DNA of 64,000 nucleotides, from positions 1 through 64,000 of the forward strand of contig JAEYON010000002.1 in the NCBI GenBank assembly GCA_023411645.1, read 5' to 3'. A model generated the notes under the pieces. That model ran no database searches, was not told the DNA's origin, and worked only from the letters and a program-made list of their open reading frames with translations. Shown here one piece after another: positions 9,060 through 18,873 of the stretch. Numbering within the stretch: the first letter of the stretch is position 1; each line of letters starts with the position of its first letter. The DNA comes from Bacillota bacterium. GTDB lineage: Bacteria > Bacillota > Clostridia > Acetivibrionales > DTU013. Made by a program: the position numbers and the translations under genes.

Positions 9060-10253
9060 TTAACTTTTCTCACTAATTCGTAAGTATTTATATGTCATAC
9101 CATTAATAAAACAAAATAAAGCAAAAAAGTGTGGTATTCCTTCCAATATTGGTTCGATGAAGAACAAGATAAAACATGCGGTATAGATGGAAAAAATTAT
9201 ATACTTTACTTTTGTATCAATGTTCTCACAAGTGACAAATAGGATCATTGTTTTTATTGTTAATGCTGAATAAATAACTAAAAAAAAGAACGGCATTATA
9301 CCGGTAAGCCTTGCTACGTCAAGCCACATATTATGGGCATAGTGTTGTATTGGATTATTGCCCAATGGATAATCCAAGATACCGCTCAAGACCATAATCG
9401 AGTATTCCCAACGTAAATCTTTAATCACTGTATTAGTTGAGCCAGTTGCTATCCTTTTTGCTAGTGATGTTGATTTATACCAATCCTGTATCCCGAGGAA
9501 ATTTATAGAAAAAGCTACCACGAAAAAAACAGTTATTAATAGAAGAACTGCAACTATTTTCACAAACTTATTTTTTGCTGTTTTAGTTAAATAGTAGTTT
9601 AGCACAAGGCAAATCAAAGGAACAACAACAATTAAGTAAAGAATTGTTCTTGATGCTGTAATAATGGATGCATAAACCGAAAAAGCACATCCAGAAATAA
9701 TAATTGTTCTTTCAAGAAATTTATTAGATATAAACAACGCAAAAAACAGTAACGCAATAACCATAACAAAATAAGTATTCTGGAGTGTAGCTGATGCAAA
9801 TCCTCCCCATACGTCCAGTATCTGCCTTCCATTCAATGTTTGTCTATCAATTTTGTTTTGTGAAAAGTATAAAATATTCAACATTCCGTGTGCAAACAAT
9901 CCCGCTGCAATAGTATAAACCAATGTAGTAAAATAAACACTATTTATTCGGCTTATTACTATTTGCCCACAAATATACATAGCGATTGGTCCAAATAAAA
10001 ACACAACAAAAGTATGCGGCGATATTGTATTATAGAATTGATATATATAAAAGTAACACATAAAGGACAATATAAGAAAGGACAACTCTATGTTCAAAAA
10101 TAAAGTTGCCTCACCGCGTGATGAAAATATGCAAATAATAACAAAAATTAGCAATAAATAATTTGACATATTCATCAAGTCCATACTAAGTAAAAATAAT
10201 AAACCTGGAATCAGTATTTTTTTGGTATTCTCTGTTTCTGTTCCAATCTTCAC
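9060..10253 (-). CDS. Wzy-like O-antigen/capsule polymerase
   Basis: A 397-residue integral membrane protein with roughly ten to eleven hydrophobic helices and a large polar loop near residues 260-300 (ending HYAHNMWLDVARLTGIMPF), the usual organisation of O-antigen polymerase/ligase proteins. It would join flipped repeat units outside the membrane. Wzy proteins have little sequence conservation, so the call rests on topology, the HNMWLD-type loop and the position next to the flippase. The start is GTG at 10253 with GGAGGAAG upstream. It is among the most AT-rich genes in the window. Confidence 0.82.
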   Translation of the reverse strand: MKIGTETENTKKILIPGLLFLLSMDLMNMSNYLLLIFVIICIFSSRGEATLFLNIELSFLILSFMCYFYIYQFYNTISPHTFVVFLFGPIAMYICGQIVISRINSVYFTTLVYTIAAGLFAHGMLNILYFSQNKIDRQTLNGRQILDVWGGFASATLQNTYFVMVIALLFFALFISNKFLERTIIISGCAFSVYASIITASRTILYLIVVVPLICLVLNYYLTKTAKNKFVKIVAVLLLITVFFVVAFSINFLGIQDWYKSTSLAKRIATGSTNTVIKDLRWEYSIMVLSGILDYPLGNNPIQHYAHNMWLDVARLTGIMPFFFLVIYSALTIKTMILFVTCENIDTKVKYIIFSIYTACFILFFIEPILEGIPHFFALFCFINGMTYKYLRISEKS

Positions 10254-10276
10254 TTTTCTTCCTCCATGCTTTCTTC

Positions 10277-11428
10277 TTAAGACGAGATTACCTTTTTAGC
10301 AATTTCAATGTAAGAAAACTCTTTAAGACCTTTTTCAATGGCCGCCTTTTTCATTTGCTGATATTTTTCTTTATCATTTATTATGCCTTTCAGAACGGCT
10401 ATGATTTCTTCAATAGAATCCTCATATAAGAAATTGCAATTTCCGCCCACATCTACATGTTCCATGCCATCCCAGTGTTTAAATACACAGGGAATACCGC
10501 TGGCAACAGCTTGTTCCCAAAGGACAGAGTGGGTACCAGGGAATACCGCTAAATCTGACGCTAAAAACCAATCGTAAACCTTATCTGAGTCAATCCATCC
10601 TATGTTAATAGTGCTTGGCCACTGGCCTAATTGATCAATGGTTGATTGTATTTCATCATATACTGCACCAAACACTACCAGCTTGATATTTGAATTATTT
10701 AACCTTTTAACTGCTTCCATCAACAGGTGTATTTTTTTTTGCTTATCTATCTTTCCACCTGTAACAATAAGAAAATCCTCAGTTTTAATGCCATGCTGAC
10801 AGCGAAGCTCCTTCCTTATTTCATCCTGTTTGTCAAAATGTATTTTCTCGTCGTCACCGCCCATAACAAGTACGTCGCATTTATTTCGTGGCACCCCAAG
10901 TTTCTTTATTGCATATTCTTTTCTTATTGGTGTAACACCATAAACGCACAAAAAATATGGCATACAAACCCTATTCATTAACTTTACAAATAACCTTAAA
11001 AGCTTTCTTTTCTTTGATTTGAAGCTTGTATTAAAATAATCCAGGTGACTATCAGCTATCATTCTGCAATTCGGGTTGTCCTTTTTGAATTTTACAGCAT
11101 CTAGAATAGTTAAGCTTGATATTCCATGTAACATAATAAAATCAGGTTGCAATACCTTTAATAAAGGATAAATGTTATGATACGATAATCCTCTATTTAG
11201 TATTGAAATTGGAAATTTTGAACTTACTAATCTAATTACTCTGACCCCATCGTTTAAAAAATAATCATCTGGTTTAGTATCAACTATGATGCCATTTTCC
11301 TGGATAGTATTTGTTGTAATTACTGTCACATCATGTCCCAATTTTTTATGGTAATGGGGCAACAAATTTTCTTGATAGCCCCAATAATCGTTGTATGGTA
11401 TTTGAGTGCATACATGAACTATTTTCAT
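10277..11428 (-). CDS. Glycosyltransferase, GT4-like
   Basis: A 383-residue GT-B-fold glycosyltransferase. The N-terminal domain starts MKIVHVCTQIPYNDYWG; the C-terminal nucleotide-sugar domain includes VTGGKIDKQKKIHLLMEAV and FPGTHSVLWEQAVASGIP, a GT4-type acceptor/donor site pattern. The start was chosen at 11428, where GGGGGT precedes ATG, instead of the upstream in-frame start at 11470. It should add one sugar to the lipid-linked repeat unit in the cytoplasm; donor and linkage cannot be told. Confidence 0.82.
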   Translation of the reverse strand: MKIVHVCTQIPYNDYWGYQENLLPHYHKKLGHDVTVITTNTIQENGIIVDTKPDDYFLNDGVRVIRLVSSKFPISILNRGLSYHNIYPLLKVLQPDFIMLHGISSLTILDAVKFKKDNPNCRMIADSHLDYFNTSFKSKKRKLLRLFVKLMNRVCMPYFLCVYGVTPIRKEYAIKKLGVPRNKCDVLVMGGDDEKIHFDKQDEIRKELRCQHGIKTEDFLIVTGGKIDKQKKIHLLMEAVKRLNNSNIKLVVFGAVYDEIQSTIDQLGQWPSTINIGWIDSDKVYDWFLASDLAVFPGTHSVLWEQAVASGIPCVFKHWDGMEHVDVGGNCNFLYEDSIEEIIAVLKGIINDKEKYQQMKKAAIEKGLKEFSYIEIAKKVISS

Positions 11429-11453
11429 ATTTACCCCCATTTCGCCCTGTCTA

Positions 11454-12629
11454 TTAGTTAATATGTTCAATCAAATCCAGTATTTTTTTTGCCTGCTTAA
11501 CATTATTTTTTTTCTCTAAAACAAATTCTTTCGCTCTTTTCCCCTTTTGATGAAGTTCTATTGCAGGTTTTGACAATATTTCCTCCAATGTCTCGCAAAG
11601 GCCATCCACTGTTTCATCGTTAATGAAATATACGTATTCATAATACTCTTCAGGCATCCCGGGAAGCTTCGTTGTAAGCACAGGTGTTCCTGATACCATA
11701 TACTCCATGTTTTTTGATGGAAAGGAATACTTTGTGTATTCTTCATGTGTAGGCCTCGGATTGATTAAAAGTGTGGCTTTTTGCTGTTCCTTAACTACAT
11801 ATTCGTTGAGAACCACACCGAAATATAAAATGTTACTATGCTTCTTACAAATTTCGATTAGTTCATCCCGATAATTGCCATCTCCATAAATATGCAGACT
11901 TGCATGCTTTAACTCAGACTTTATAAACGCCTCAACCAGATAGGCTATTCCATTCTGCCTATCCAGGCTGCCCGAATATAGACACACCTTTTCTTCATAT
12001 TTATTGTCTAGACTATTTTCAGTTCGCTGCTCTTCTATGTCAACTAACCCTTCAATAATTACATGCGGCTTGCCTTTTTTATTTATATAATTATCCATTT
12101 CCTTTGTTAAAAAGACATAAGAATCGAACTGCCGGATAACAAAATTGTTAATTTTTTGGAACACCTTGTTATATACAGTGAGCATATCTGGCAGATCAGT
12201 AACAATTCCTACAGACTTTTTCCTTAATATTTTACTTGCCAGAACAGCCCCCAGTGCTGCTGATTGGTTGAGACAATCAGCTACAAGAAATGAATCTTTA
12301 TTTGCACGGAAAAAGCGAAAACTGTAAATAAAGCAAGCCAAAGCATTAAAAGGCTTTTTAATTACAGGGAAATTAGCAACACATAAATAATTATAATTCA
12401 CACCTTTTATCGATTCTTTTTGAGTTCTAAAAAACCCTGGTTTCGAATTTTTTAGGTTGATTTGCAGTACAGTTGCAGTATGCACCTGAACACCAGTAAT
12501 ATTTGCATGACCTGCTGCCATAAGTCTATTAAACTTTTGTACTTGTTGTTCAGGTTTATTCTTCACACTTGCAAACAGTTCTTTATACTTATTCTCCGAG
12601 CAAAGGCATGATGCATATAATATTTCCAT
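11454..12629 (-). CDS. Glycosyltransferase, GT4-like
   Basis: A 391-residue GT-B glycosyltransferase. It shows KVCLYSGSLDRQNGIAYLV and LHIYGDGNYRDELI, typical of the donor-binding domain, and RPTHEEYTKYSFPSKNMEYM near the position of the family's EX7E motif. Its ATG shares one base with the stop codon of the gene upstream (TAATG at 12631-12627), so translation is coupled. Specific sugar unknown. The 26-base gap to the next gene contains that gene's upstream region. Confidence 0.82.
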   Translation of the reverse strand: MEILYASCLCSENKYKELFASVKNKPEQQVQKFNRLMAAGHANITGVQVHTATVLQINLKNSKPGFFRTQKESIKGVNYNYLCVANFPVIKKPFNALACFIYSFRFFRANKDSFLVADCLNQSAALGAVLASKILRKKSVGIVTDLPDMLTVYNKVFQKINNFVIRQFDSYVFLTKEMDNYINKKGKPHVIIEGLVDIEEQRTENSLDNKYEEKVCLYSGSLDRQNGIAYLVEAFIKSELKHASLHIYGDGNYRDELIEICKKHSNILYFGVVLNEYVVKEQQKATLLINPRPTHEEYTKYSFPSKNMEYMVSGTPVLTTKLPGMPEEYYEYVYFINDETVDGLCETLEEILSKPAIELHQKGKRAKEFVLEKKNNVKQAKKILDLIEHIN

Positions 12630-13717
12630 TAAATGTTCCCCATATCTAAATCTTTAATCATATTTAACGCAGCTTGATATTCTGCTAGTATGTCATTTAA
12701 CTCATCATCGCATCTGGCAATAAACTCATCCCATATAATAGAATTGTAAAACTTATATAACTCATCTGTGAAATTTTCACACTCCAATTTACATGCTACT
12801 CCAAGACCATTCTCGAGTATTTTAGCACCCATGTATGAGTCAAAATTACATATCTGCGGAATATAAAATACAAGGCCATCATAATACTTATTTCCCATTG
12901 CATCAGACGCTTGTGTATCGTATAGATTATGCAGAATATCTGTTTCTGCTGCAAACTCATAACGATCCGTAGGACTATATTCACCGTGAAAAAAGACATT
13001 CAGAATATTATTTTCAATACAATATCTCTTGAGATTATTTGCCGTTTCTTGCTCACGACCATGATAATGCAATTCAAACCTTTTATCATTAGCTAGCCTG
13101 TTAATAAGTGCCTTGTTAATAGTCTCATGCCTGATATATCCCCAAAATCTTATTCTAATACAATCTTTTTCCCTGTCTGCTCTTCTTCTGACATCCCGGA
13201 ACTTCAATGAATCCATAAGAATGTTGTGAGTAGTATGTATTTTATCTGTACTGGGTAGATATTTTCTATAAGCATCTGAACTGATAAAAGTAGCTAATGA
13301 AGCGTTCACTAATTTTGCTATAATGTTTTTGTAGAAACCGATTGCTTCATATGTATGATCCCTATAATCAAAAATAAAGCGATTATGATATTGGTTAGTA
13401 AGAATATCATTTAATAAAACACCAGGTATGCTTGTCAAAACAACAATCAAATCAAATTTTGCTTTTTTCAATACCCTTTTTACAAATCTCCTATATAGTA
13501 TGAAACCATATATTTTTGTTACTTTTGGCACCTCGTCCTCCTGATAGTAATCTAAGGAATATGTGATTACATCATCAGGCAAAGCAATGTCAGGGTTACT
13601 ATCTCTTTTCCAATATATAAAGTGAATTTCATTTCCGTTCTTTCTTAATAAATCAAGGTAAAATGACGCAAAAGGCAAATATTTAATTTTCCCAAATCCT
13701 AGTATTAGAATTTTCAA
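12629..13717 (-). CDS. Probable glycosyltransferase of capsule locus (GT-B-like)
   Basis: A 362-residue protein with a GT-B-like layout: an N-terminal Rossmann-like start (ILILGFGKIKYLPFASFY), a mid segment TFISSDAYRKYLP, and a C-terminal domain with RIRFWGYIRHETINKALI and FHGEYSPTDRYEF. It lacks a clean EX7E motif, so I place it only as a capsular glycosyltransferase-like protein. It lies 13 bases after the deacetylase and overlaps the next gene by one base. AT-rich; this is the upstream limit of the AT-rich core. Confidence 0.65.
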   Translation of the reverse strand: MKILILGFGKIKYLPFASFYLDLLRKNGNEIHFIYWKRDSNPDIALPDDVITYSLDYYQEDEVPKVTKIYGFILYRRFVKRVLKKAKFDLIVVLTSIPGVLLNDILTNQYHNRFIFDYRDHTYEAIGFYKNIIAKLVNASLATFISSDAYRKYLPSTDKIHTTHNILMDSLKFRDVRRRADREKDCIRIRFWGYIRHETINKALINRLANDKRFELHYHGREQETANNLKRYCIENNILNVFFHGEYSPTDRYEFAAETDILHNLYDTQASDAMGNKYYDGLVFYIPQICNFDSYMGAKILENGLGVACKLECENFTDELYKFYNSIIWDEFIARCDDELNDILAEYQAALNMIKDLDMGNI

Positions 13718-13730
13718 ATCAGTGTCCTAT

Positions 13731-14585
13731 CTATTCTTTATTTAACAATTTCAATACTTCTTCAAACGTCCTAATCTCAAACCCATTTTCCTTCAGCATT
13801 CCAATCATTTGCTCGATCTTCCACTGAACCTTCCCGAGCCCTCTTCTTGCTCTTACATTTGTTAAGAACGAAGTTCCGGGAACCTTAGGCATATCTGCTT
13901 CCGATAGTTCGAAGGGATGGATGTACAGCACATAGATCTCGGCATTTTTCAGATAGTTCGAAATCATCGGCTTCATGAAAACCCAAGGCAGGATGCGTAT
14001 GTACCCTCCGCCAGAAACTGGGATTTCCCTCCCCAGAAACCTCTTCGTACTCAGTTCAAACTCATAAAACCTATCCTTGTGATAAACTCCTTGGATTGGC
14101 TGTTCAAAATCTTCAATATTAAGCTTGGCATATAGTGGGTGCCCTTCAAACGTGATCTTACTTGAACTGTATTTGAAGCCCGCCTTCATGACTATATCAT
14201 ACCTTGTCCTGTCGATACTATAGCATGGTGCTCTGTAGCCTACGACTTCCTTACCGACCAAGTTTGATAATACTTCTTTAGCCTCTTTAATATCATTCGT
14301 AAATTTATCAATACTAAGCATAACCGGCCGCACATGACTTTTTCCATGACAGGCAATTTCATGTCCGCTGTCTGCTGCGTAAAGGATTTGCTCCTTTGCG
14401 GCTTCTGCCAATTCACTCAGCGTGAAAAAGGTCGTTTTAATTTGGTACCTATTCAGCATGTCGATGTAATTTGTAAGCCCATCTAGCATTGATCGGGATT
14501 TATTCACTTCTTTGCCTGAGAAATAATCAAGATGATACCAGTCCTCTATATCCATCGATAGAACCGCAAATTTTTTCACATTCAT
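13731..14585 (-). CDS. Polysaccharide deacetylase with DUF3473-like C-terminus
   Basis: A 284-residue deacetylase close to the group found in exopolysaccharide loci. MDIEDWYH holds the first motif, EIACHGKSHVRPV the metal-binding His pair, GYRAPCYSID the third motif, and the C-terminal part (IPVSGGGYIRILP, LYIHPFEL) matches the DUF3473 extension. The ATG at 14585 shares one base with the stop of the preceding fusion gene (TAATG), a coupled arrangement, so the upstream in-frame start at 14660 is rejected. No signal peptide, so it may act on cytoplasmic lipid-linked intermediates. Confidence 0.82.
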   Translation of the reverse strand: MNVKKFAVLSMDIEDWYHLDYFSGKEVNKSRSMLDGLTNYIDMLNRYQIKTTFFTLSELAEAAKEQILYAADSGHEIACHGKSHVRPVMLSIDKFTNDIKEAKEVLSNLVGKEVVGYRAPCYSIDRTRYDIVMKAGFKYSSSKITFEGHPLYAKLNIEDFEQPIQGVYHKDRFYEFELSTKRFLGREIPVSGGGYIRILPWVFMKPMISNYLKNAEIYVLYIHPFELSEADMPKVPGTSFLTNVRARRGLGKVQWKIEQMIGMLKENGFEIRTFEEVLKLLNKE

Positions 14586-16789
14586 TACGTCAGCTTTCTC
14601 CTTTTTGCATCTTTTATGACTTTGCCCAGTCCCTGAACAGTATAGGTTATATAGGGCCAAATGTCCCCACTGTCAAATATCTGGTCTATCGAGTTTCTAA
14701 AATCAAACCATGATGGTTTTGTTCTGAAGCGCTCTTTTGATTTTAGAAACCAAAGTATGTCAGTATGTAAATATCTTAGATAAATGCCCGCAGGATAGCT
14801 TAAATACTCTGTAACCGGCTCATTTATGTAATCTTCAAGTATTTGTCTGCTGAAGTTCACACCGGCGGCAAAGCATATCTTAACACTGCCGGTAATACGA
14901 GGATTTATCTCTAACACCTTTGCAATATTATCTCTGGGATCCTGTATCAAATCCACATCCGCATACCCTCTCCATCCAATTGCCCCAAGCAGTCTGCAGC
15001 AACTTTCTACAATATCAGGGCGGTTCACAGTTACGTTAAGTGTACTCGAACCACCATCGACAGGATACCAGCGTACTTTTGTAAATACTATTGCACTTTT
15101 AATTATTCCATTTCTATCAACAAACAACTCCGCCTTATATTGCATGTCCGTTTGAGGTATATACTCCTGTATCAATGACGCGCCATATTTTTCTCTTGTA
15201 GCACTGAATATGCTGTTTACTTTTGTTTTTTCATACACAACTCGGAAACCGACGGCAGCACAACTTGTTCTGGGCTTAATTACTACCGGATATTCCAGTT
15301 CGATTTCGGTCAGGTCTTCCAGCTTTTCATCGGTCATGAATGTTCTAGGACATGGAATACCATGCTCAGAACATATTTTCATTGTTAGTAATTTATCACT
15401 CGCAAATTGAAATATGTCCCAGTCATTTACCGCAATAGAAGTATACTGCTCCAATTCTTTCTTGTTCTGTGACAGAAGAATAGCAACATAATCATTTAAT
15501 GGAATCACAATGTCGTACTCATACTTTTTCAGTTCAGTACGTATAGCCTCCAACGATTTTACCGGATCTGATGGATCGCAAAAAGATAAAATCTTTCTGT
15601 GCGGATATCTTGATGCGTAGCCCATATCTAGCTTGCTCGAATTATAGGTCGTAATATGACACCCTAACTCATGGAGCGATTTCATCATTGGCATCACTTG
15701 CCGAGCTCTACCTTCTATCAGCATAACTTTAAGATTACAAAACTTATCATTAAAATTATCCTCTTCAACTTTCATAACATTTTCTGAAGTGTTTTTTAGT
15801 GCATATGCTGTAAAGATAAGTTGACTTGAGCTATCAAGACCCATTGGAAACCGTACAACGCCATATTGGATGATGAGGGGTAGAATATCCTTCCGGTATT
15901 GTGCAATTTCTTCAATTGCACCGTTCTTATCACATTTCCAGATGTGAGCAAATTTATCCTTTTCATTCTCTCCGCCTTCAACGCCTGTAGATACATATAC
16001 GGTGTCGTCTGCCAGCACTGCATTCCCGTGGCATGGTCCCTGAATTTCCTGAACCTTTTCGATTTGGCGTGTCGCTCTTTCCATCCTGATGATATAGTTG
16101 CGATCGGATACCGATCCTGCATCTGTTCCCCAATAGATGGCATCTTCGGTGAATGAAATCCCTATTGCCCTCCAGAGCTGGCTTCCCTGCCCGATTACTT
16201 CCCACATATCACCGTTATCAACACTTCTCATAAGTTTGCACTCATGGTCCTTGTCACCGGTGCCCATCCAGATACATTTCTCATAGCTGTCCCACTGAAT
16301 AAAATGAATATGGCGAACTTCATGCTTTTCGAATGTCAATATGGTTTGAAAGCTCAAACCGTTGTCAAGGCTGCGGTATAGCCTGGTTTCATTTGTGTTG
16401 TTGAAATTTACTGTATACTCTCCGAAAAAGATAGTTCCGTCAGGTGTGATGCATACACCACGGTGGCCAGGCTTGTTTCCGGAATATCCAGAAAATGTGT
16501 TTATCAGGTTTCCATCCTTATCAAGTATCAATGTTTTCCTTTTGAGCGTTACCATGAATCCGCCGGTAGTCAGCGGAAGCAGATGATGTATGCCGACCCG
16601 TAAAAGCTGCCGAGAGATACGAAAAGCAGCGAGAAATTTGTCAAAGGCTCCCCCCACTTTGAACTTTGGTGTGATGCGCTTTCCTTCGATGTCAATCCCC
16701 CAGAAGCATTGTCCCTTGGCAACCCAAATGGTATCCTTATCTTTATATAATGCTCTTCCGGCAAATATTTTTTTACATATCATTGACAA
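14585..16789 (-). CDS. Fusion: Asp-box beta-propeller plus ATP-grasp ligase
   Basis: A 734-residue protein made of two parts. Residues 1 to about 335 form a repeat-rich beta domain with two Asp-box motifs (SLDNGLSF near 140, SVDNGDMW near 189) and repeated WxGT/YWGT strands, as in BNR/sialidase-type propellers. From about 352 (VMLIEGRARQVMPMMKSL) to the end is a carbamoyl-phosphate-synthase-like ATP-grasp enzyme, with EYPVVIKPRTSCAAVGF as the nucleotide loop and KVLEINPRITGS as the metal-binding segment. ATP-grasp enzymes join a carboxylate to an amine or thiol. No signal peptide is seen, so the propeller is probably cytosolic and may bind the sugar acceptor. It overlaps the preceding glycosyltransferase by 10 bases. 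Substrate unknown. Confidence 0.8.
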   Translation of the reverse strand: MSMICKKIFAGRALYKDKDTIWVAKGQCFWGIDIEGKRITPKFKVGGAFDKFLAAFRISRQLLRVGIHHLLPLTTGGFMVTLKRKTLILDKDGNLINTFSGYSGNKPGHRGVCITPDGTIFFGEYTVNFNNTNETRLYRSLDNGLSFQTILTFEKHEVRHIHFIQWDSYEKCIWMGTGDKDHECKLMRSVDNGDMWEVIGQGSQLWRAIGISFTEDAIYWGTDAGSVSDRNYIIRMERATRQIEKVQEIQGPCHGNAVLADDTVYVSTGVEGGENEKDKFAHIWKCDKNGAIEEIAQYRKDILPLIIQYGVVRFPMGLDSSSQLIFTAYALKNTSENVMKVEEDNFNDKFCNLKVMLIEGRARQVMPMMKSLHELGCHITTYNSSKLDMGYASRYPHRKILSFCDPSDPVKSLEAIRTELKKYEYDIVIPLNDYVAILLSQNKKELEQYTSIAVNDWDIFQFASDKLLTMKICSEHGIPCPRTFMTDEKLEDLTEIELEYPVVIKPRTSCAAVGFRVVYEKTKVNSIFSATREKYGASLIQEYIPQTDMQYKAELFVDRNGIIKSAIVFTKVRWYPVDGGSSTLNVTVNRPDIVESCCRLLGAIGWRGYADVDLIQDPRDNIAKVLEINPRITGSVKICFAAGVNFSRQILEDYINEPVTEYLSYPAGIYLRYLHTDILWFLKSKERFRTKPSWFDFRNSIDQIFDSGDIWPYITYTVQGLGKVIKDAKRRKLT

Positions 16790-18021
16790 AGCTCCCTGAT
16801 GAGTTCATTATACTGCTTTCCAACACATTCTTTCGTGAAACCTTCCTCAACCACCCTGAGAGAATTGCTTCCGACCTGGCTCAGTAGTTCTCTGTTAAAA
16901 TATAGTTCTTTTATCAATGCCGTAAATTCATCGCAATGTCCGCTTTCCACAGCCCATCCGGATTTTGACCCGGTAATAAATTGTGCTGCATTGCTCTCAG
17001 GCGAGCATACGACTATGATTGGCTTGGCCATCGCCATAAGGGTATATATTTTTGATGGAAAACTAAAGCCTTTTACATGCGGTGCCAGCAAAACAAGGCA
17101 TATATCACTGAAAGCATTGATAAAAGGTGTATCCTCCCTCTTTTGATATCCAATAAATTTTACATTGGTCAGCTTGTCCTCTTTGGCCTTATTCTTGTAG
17201 TATTCTTCTCTGATGCCATTGCCCGCAATTACGAATTCAACATCCAAGTTTCTGAGCTCTTTCGCACAATATAGTATTGGCGACAGATCGTGCGCATTTC
17301 CGATGTTGCCCACATAACTTATGACAAACTTTCCTTTTACATCGAACTTATCCGCAAAGGGGTTCTCCTTCTGCTGAGGATGATATATTGCAGTATCAGC
17401 AAAATTCGGTATCATTTTTAAAATTTTATTGGCCGGGACTCTTGACTGCAAATGCCCTTTTATACCGTCCGATATGGCTATGATTGCGTCATTCTTTCTA
17501 TACACTCTTTTCTCGATAGATCGCAAAAACTTTATAATCAGCCGGCTCTTAATCTTCCCCTGTGTAATTGGTCCATCCGGGAAGAGATCCTGTACAATAT
17601 AAACACCTTTGGCGTCTTTTTTCTTCGCGATCATTGCGTTAATTATACCAATAGATAAAGGCGGCGATTGGGTAATTACCAAGTCTGCCTTGATATCCTT
17701 TTGTCTCGCCAGCACAATAGCGCGAAGATGAAACTTAATATAAGTCATCAAGCGTTGTACCATATTGCCTTTCTCAGAAGGCACAGCAATATGATAACAC
17801 TCTATCCCCTGAAAAGTACTTTTTTTGTACCATCGCTTCTCACCGTCAATCAGCGGTTGCTTGTCAAAATTCTCCATCAACACACTATAATGTGGAGTAG
17901 AAGTAATGACAGTCACATTATGTCCGTATTTCTGAAGCTCCAGAGCAATATCAGAGATAATATATGAATTCGCAGTAGCATCAGGTGGGAACAAAAGCGT
18001 ATGTAGAATAATGTCAACCAT
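16780..18021 (-). CDS. WbuB-like glycosyltransferase (putative L-FucNAc transferase)
   Basis: A 413-residue GT4 glycosyltransferase. The N-terminal pattern (FPPDATANSYIISDIALELQ) and IVQDLFPDGPI match the WbuB group, followed by the donor domain FVISYVGNIGNAHDLSPILY and FPSKIYTLMAMAKPIIVV. WbuB of E. coli O26 transfers L-FucNAc, and this operon carries capE/F/G for UDP-L-FucNAc, so the same donor is a fair inference. It starts directly after the SDR reductase gene (stop at 18022) and overlaps the fusion gene by 10 bases. Confidence 0.85.
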   Translation of the reverse strand: MVDIILHTLLFPPDATANSYIISDIALELQKYGHNVTVITSTPHYSVLMENFDKQPLIDGEKRWYKKSTFQGIECYHIAVPSEKGNMVQRLMTYIKFHLRAIVLARQKDIKADLVITQSPPLSIGIINAMIAKKKDAKGVYIVQDLFPDGPITQGKIKSRLIIKFLRSIEKRVYRKNDAIIAISDGIKGHLQSRVPANKILKMIPNFADTAIYHPQQKENPFADKFDVKGKFVISYVGNIGNAHDLSPILYCAKELRNLDVEFVIAGNGIREEYYKNKAKEDKLTNVKFIGYQKREDTPFINAFSDICLVLLAPHVKGFSFPSKIYTLMAMAKPIIVVCSPESNAAQFITGSKSGWAVESGHCDEFTALIKELYFNRELLSQVGSNSLRVVEEGFTKECVGKQYNELIRELCQ

Positions 18022-18873
18022 TTAACTCTCCGTCTCTACAATTGAATCATTAAAATCTATTGTGCAATATTCATATGAGCCATAACCAGATAGGCTTTTA
18101 TCATAGACTGAACTGCTGAACAACGTTCTTAGTCTGGCGCTTTTCTTCATACATACCAAAGCAAAGCGGCCAAGCAGCTTACTTAACCGAATTCTTTTCC
18201 CATGTGCTTCTGCTATCTGACGAACCATTATTGTGCTGCTGACATATTCTTTGTTCTGCGGAAATAATATTCCTGAATATCTGTTGTCTATAGTATATCT
18301 CACAAATTCACATAAGTTCGATATGTATATCATACTACGTTGACTTGCTATATCAGGAAAGACCGGCAACTTTTTCGATAACCTTGATAATTTTTTATAA
18401 TTCCCAGGACAGCCTTTTCCATAGACCGTTGGAGGTCGTAAAATAGCAACAATAAAGTTTTCTGAAATAAGCTTAGTAAGTTCTCTTTCTGCTTGTAATT
18501 TACTTTTTCCATAAAGTTTCGTTGGATTTGGAACTGTATCCTTTGTTATCACAGGCGTATTCGGCGTGTATACACCCTTTGTGCTCATGAATATAAATTG
18601 TCCAACACCATTTTCTTTAGCTCTTTTGGCCACAGAAACTGCTAGATCACAGTTAATGTCGTAATATAATTGCTTCATTTCAGGTGTCTCTTTACGGTGA
18701 ACTATTCCCGCGACATGAAAAACTACATCATACTTGAAGAATTCAATGTTTCCCCACTCTTTACCTATCGTATCAACTGTATCTACTGTATATTCATCAG
18801 GCCATTGTTTTAGCCAATTTTCAAAGTTTGTACCAATATAACTGTCTGCTCCAGTAATCAAAACATGTTTCAT
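18022..18873 (-). CDS. SDR-family nucleotide-sugar epimerase/reductase (WbpV/WreQ-like)
   Basis: A 283-residue extended SDR: TGADSYIG at the N-terminus, FMSTKGVYT with the catalytic Ser/Thr region, LYGKSK as Tyr-x3-Lys, and RPPTVYGKG. The gene sits beside a phosphoglycosyl transferase and a membrane 4,6-dehydratase. In Pseudomonas and Rhizobium that combination belongs to WbpV/WreQ, which reduces the 4-keto sugar to UDP-D-QuiNAc. A UDP-GlcNAc 4-epimerase role is the main alternative. The start overlaps the upstream stop as ATGA. No ribosome binding site beyond coupling is obvious. Confidence 0.8.
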   Translation of the reverse strand: MKHVLITGADSYIGTNFENWLKQWPDEYTVDTVDTIGKEWGNIEFFKYDVVFHVAGIVHRKETPEMKQLYYDINCDLAVSVAKRAKENGVGQFIFMSTKGVYTPNTPVITKDTVPNPTKLYGKSKLQAERELTKLISENFIVAILRPPTVYGKGCPGNYKKLSRLSKKLPVFPDIASQRSMIYISNLCEFVRYTIDNRYSGILFPQNKEYVSSTIMVRQIAEAHGKRIRLSKLLGRFALVCMKKSARLRTLFSSSVYDKSLSGYGSYEYCTIDFNDSIVETES

